This document shows positions 62,262 through 64,000 of a stretch of DNA of 64,000 nt, one piece after another (position 1 is the first letter of the stretch; every line of letters begins with the position of its first letter). The stretch comes from Pseudomonas sp. 8O (GTDB lineage Bacteria; Pseudomonadota; Gammaproteobacteria; Pseudomonadales; Pseudomonadaceae). Made by a program: the position numbers and the translations under genes. The notes under the pieces were generated by a model, which saw only the letters and a list, made by a program, of their open reading frames with translations, did not search any database and was not told the origin of the DNA. The DNA lies in the NCBI RefSeq assembly GCF_902506495.1, contig NZ_LR733264.1:682001-746000 (forward strand), in the 5' to 3' direction.

Positions 62262-63383
62262 ATGAAGCGACTGGCCGGATTTTCCGCCCTTGCTCTGATC
62301 GTCTCCAGCACCAGCGGTTGTGGCTGGCTCTGGGGTGAAAATGGCTACTTCCGTGATCGCGGTAGCGACTACCTGGAAGCACGCCAGACCGCACCGATGC
62401 AATTGCCGGCCGACGTCCAGGCCAAGCGCCTCGACCCGTTGCTACCGATACCTGCCCAGGTCGCCAGCAGCACTGCGACTCCGGCCGAATTCGAAGTGCC
62501 GCGCCCGCAAGGCCTGCAGGTACGTGCCGACGAGCGCGAGTTCAGCCTGCAGCGCAGCGGCGATTCGCGCTGGGTCGTGGCCCAGCGCGTGCCGGCCGAA
62601 GTCTGGCCGCTGGCGCGTCAGTTCTTCGAAGACAACGGCTTTCGCATCGCCAGCGAGCGTCCGCAAACCGGCGAATTCATCACCTCCTGGCAGCGTTTCG
62701 ATGAGCTCTCCACGAGCATGGCGCGCAGCCTGAGCAGCCGCGTTTCTGGCGTGGCGTCGGACGCCGAAACCCGCGTGCGCGTGCGCATCGAGCCGGGCGT
62801 ACAGCGCAACACCAGTGAAGTCTTCGTCACCAGCGCCGAGCGTCCTGCCGGCAGCACCGCCGATGTCGATTTTGCTGCCCGTAGCGGCAACGCCAGCCTC
62901 GAAGCTGCACTGCTCGACGAAATGCTGGTGAGCATGACCCGTGGCGTGGAGCAGGGCGGCTCGGTATCGCTGCTCGCCGCGCGCGACTACGATGCGCCCA
63001 GCCGCGTCAGCCTGAGTGAAGACGGCAACGGCAACCCGGTGCTCAACCTCGGCGCCGATTTCGACCGCGCCTGGTCCGGCGTCGGCCGTTCGCTGGAGCT
63101 CGGCAACGTGCGCGTCGACGACCTCAACCGCAGCCTTGGCCTGTACTACATCAACATGGCCGAGGGCGCTCAGATCAACGAAGAGAAGCCAGGCTTCTTC
63201 GGTCGCATGTTCGGCAGTGAGCCGAGCAAGGAAGAGATCGAAGCCCGTGCCGAGCGCTACCAGGTGCGCCTGACGCCGGTTGGTGATGGTGTCCAGGTCA
63301 CCGTGGAAAAAGACCTCAACACCATTGCCCCGGCCGACGTGTCGCGCCGCGTGCTGAGCCTGATCCAGGATAATCTCGGCTGA
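62262..63383 (+). CDS. bamC: Outer-membrane assembly lipoprotein BamC (NlpB)
   Basis: This is a 373-residue predicted lipoprotein. Its signal peptide is followed by a lipid-attachment Cys near residue 20 (SSTSGCGWLWG); Thr at -3 is atypical but tolerated. GENGYFRDRGSDYLEARQTA is the conserved unstructured N-terminus that binds BamD. Two helix-grip domains follow (about 85-200 and 250-370). It is the accessory subunit of the BAM complex. It is co-transcribed with dapA, as in E. coli and P. aeruginosa. Confidence 0.92.
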   Translation: MKRLAGFSALALIVSSTSGCGWLWGENGYFRDRGSDYLEARQTAPMQLPADVQAKRLDPLLPIPAQVASSTATPAEFEVPRPQGLQVRADEREFSLQRSGDSRWVVAQRVPAEVWPLARQFFEDNGFRIASERPQTGEFITSWQRFDELSTSMARSLSSRVSGVASDAETRVRVRIEPGVQRNTSEVFVTSAERPAGSTADVDFAARSGNASLEAALLDEMLVSMTRGVEQGGSVSLLAARDYDAPSRVSLSEDGNGNPVLNLGADFDRAWSGVGRSLELGNVRVDDLNRSLGLYYINMAEGAQINEEKPGFFGRMFGSEPSKEEIEARAERYQVRLTPVGDGVQVTVEKDLNTIAPADVSRRVLSLIQDNLG

Positions 63384-63441
63384 CCGGCGCCAGCAGGCCG
63401 TTGAAAAGCGGCCTGCAGCGCGCTCCAGCCGTTAATCGATG

Positions 63442-63470
63442 GGCGAAACCTGCAAAGGTTTCGCCTTGTT
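63442..63470 (+). terminator. Probable terminator of dapA-bamC
   Basis: GGCGAAACCT and AGGTTTCGCC form a perfect stem around a short loop, followed by TTGTT. It lies 58 bases behind the bamC stop. Confidence 0.7.
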
Positions 63471-63553
63471 AGTGTGAAAGTCGCGTAGCGACGTCTTCCT
63501 TCAGTCCTTCTTCCTCCGGGAGAAGGTGGCGCGAAGCGCCGGACGAGGGAGGG

Positions 63554-63598
63554 CATGCCGCGAAGGCTTTCATCATTCGGGATGCCTCTCGCGGCATA
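63554..63598. repeat. Inverted repeat in the purC leader
   Basis: CATGCCGCGAAGGC and GATGCCTCTCGCGGCATA form an imperfect 12-base-pair stem around about 16 bases, ending 29 bases before the purC ATG. A GGTGGCGCGAAGCGCCGGACG block, typical of Pseudomonas intergenic repeats, lies just upstream. Whether it controls purC is unknown. Confidence 0.6.
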
Positions 63599-63626
63599 CC
63601 CGTTTGCCAGAAACGGAAATGCCGAC

Positions 63627-64000
63627 ATGAGCACACCCACCACCCTGAGCCTGAAGAAGATCTACTCGGGCAAGGTCCGCGACCTCTACGAAATCGACGA
63701 CAAGCGCATGCTGATGGTGGCCACCGATCGTCTGTCGGCATTCGACGTCATCCTCGAACAACCGATTCCGGAGAAGGGCAAGATCCTCACCGCCATCTCC
63801 AACTTCTGGTTCGACAAGCTGGCTGGCGTGGTGCCGAATCACTTCACCGGTGACAAGGTCGAAGACGTCGTGTCCGCCGCCGAGCTGCCACTGGTCGAGG
63901 GCCGCGCGGTCGTCGCCAAGCGCCTCAAGCCGGTTGCCGTTGAGGCCATCGTGCGTGGCTATATCGTCGGCTCCGGCTGGAAGGAGTACCAGAAGAGCGG
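63627..64000 (+). CDS. purC: SAICAR synthetase, N-terminal part (cut by window edge)
   Basis: The first 124 residues of phosphoribosylaminoimidazole-succinocarboxamide synthase are present. SLKKIYSGKVRDLYEIDDKR holds the ATP-binding GKVRDLY, and MVATDRLSAFDVIL and FWFDKLAGVVPNHF follow. The gene runs off the right edge. It is step seven of purine synthesis. The ATG at 63627 fits homologues. The order dapA, bamC, purC is typical of gammaproteobacteria. Confidence 0.95.
   Translation, partial: MSTPTTLSLKKIYSGKVRDLYEIDDKRMLMVATDRLSAFDVILEQPIPEKGKILTAISNFWFDKLAGVVPNHFTGDKVEDVVSAAELPLVEGRAVVAKRLKPVAVEAIVRGYIVGSGWKEYQKS

Overview
The window is chromosomal DNA from a Pseudomonas, most like the mendocina/alcaligenes/oleovorans side of the genus. 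It has GC-rich coding throughout, Pseudomonas-type REP palindromes, a complete fpvGHJKCDEF ferripyoverdine-recycling operon, an N-acetylglutaminylglutamine (NAGGN) amidotransferase with its MarR neighbour, a ~180-kDa NAD-glutamate dehydrogenase, and blocks whose order matches the P. aeruginosa chromosome as I remember it. No phage, integrase, transposase, rRNA or CRISPR array is visible. Species identity is inference.

Layout. 1-963: start of the NAGGN amidotransferase (minus, cut by the window) divergent from a MarR regulator. 1060-1473: one tRNA-Val and two tRNA-Asp, then a terminator. 1700-1786: possible 28-residue protein. 1976-8064: eight-gene, mostly ATGA-coupled fpvGHJKCDEF operon (minus). 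8189-10245: AraC regulator overlapping a nitrilase-fold protein that lacks its catalytic Lys and Cys. 10447-13198: fadH and an NTF2-like protein. 13207-14163: orphan TAXI binding protein. 14748-18191: coiled-coil protein, PLP desulfhydrase/deaminase-like enzyme and a double cNMP-binding/rhodanese protein in close series. 18271-25922: DUF1853, NAD kinase, phosphoesterase, rhomboid, DUF1315, DUF2797 and pepN.

26549-33821 is the most interesting block: DUF1302 beta-barrel, DUF1329 LolA/LolB-like carrier, YCF48/BNR propeller and an MMPL-type RND transporter. The parts could form a complete but uncharacterised envelope path for a hydrophobic cargo. 34091-40977: moxR, DUF58, DUF4381, batA, batB/C and batD (minus), interrupted by a REP pair. 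41172-43560: pxpABC 5-oxoprolinase. 43713-51298: chemoreceptor, OprD porin, divergent LysR and a DctPQM TRAP transporter; with pxpABC this may be a sense, uptake and hydrolysis neighbourhood. 51569-56410: gdhB. 56481-56910: a nearly perfect tandem duplication of a REP-containing unit. 56916-64000: bepA-like protease, TusA-like protein, PerM/AI-2E family protein, bcp, gcvR, dapA, bamC and the start of purC.

Most operons use ATGA or TGATG start/stop overlaps. GTG or TTG starts are proposed for pxpA, the chemoreceptor, dctM and the PLP enzyme. Dispersed inverted repeats sit in many intergenic gaps, and one of them supplies the stop codon of a gene.
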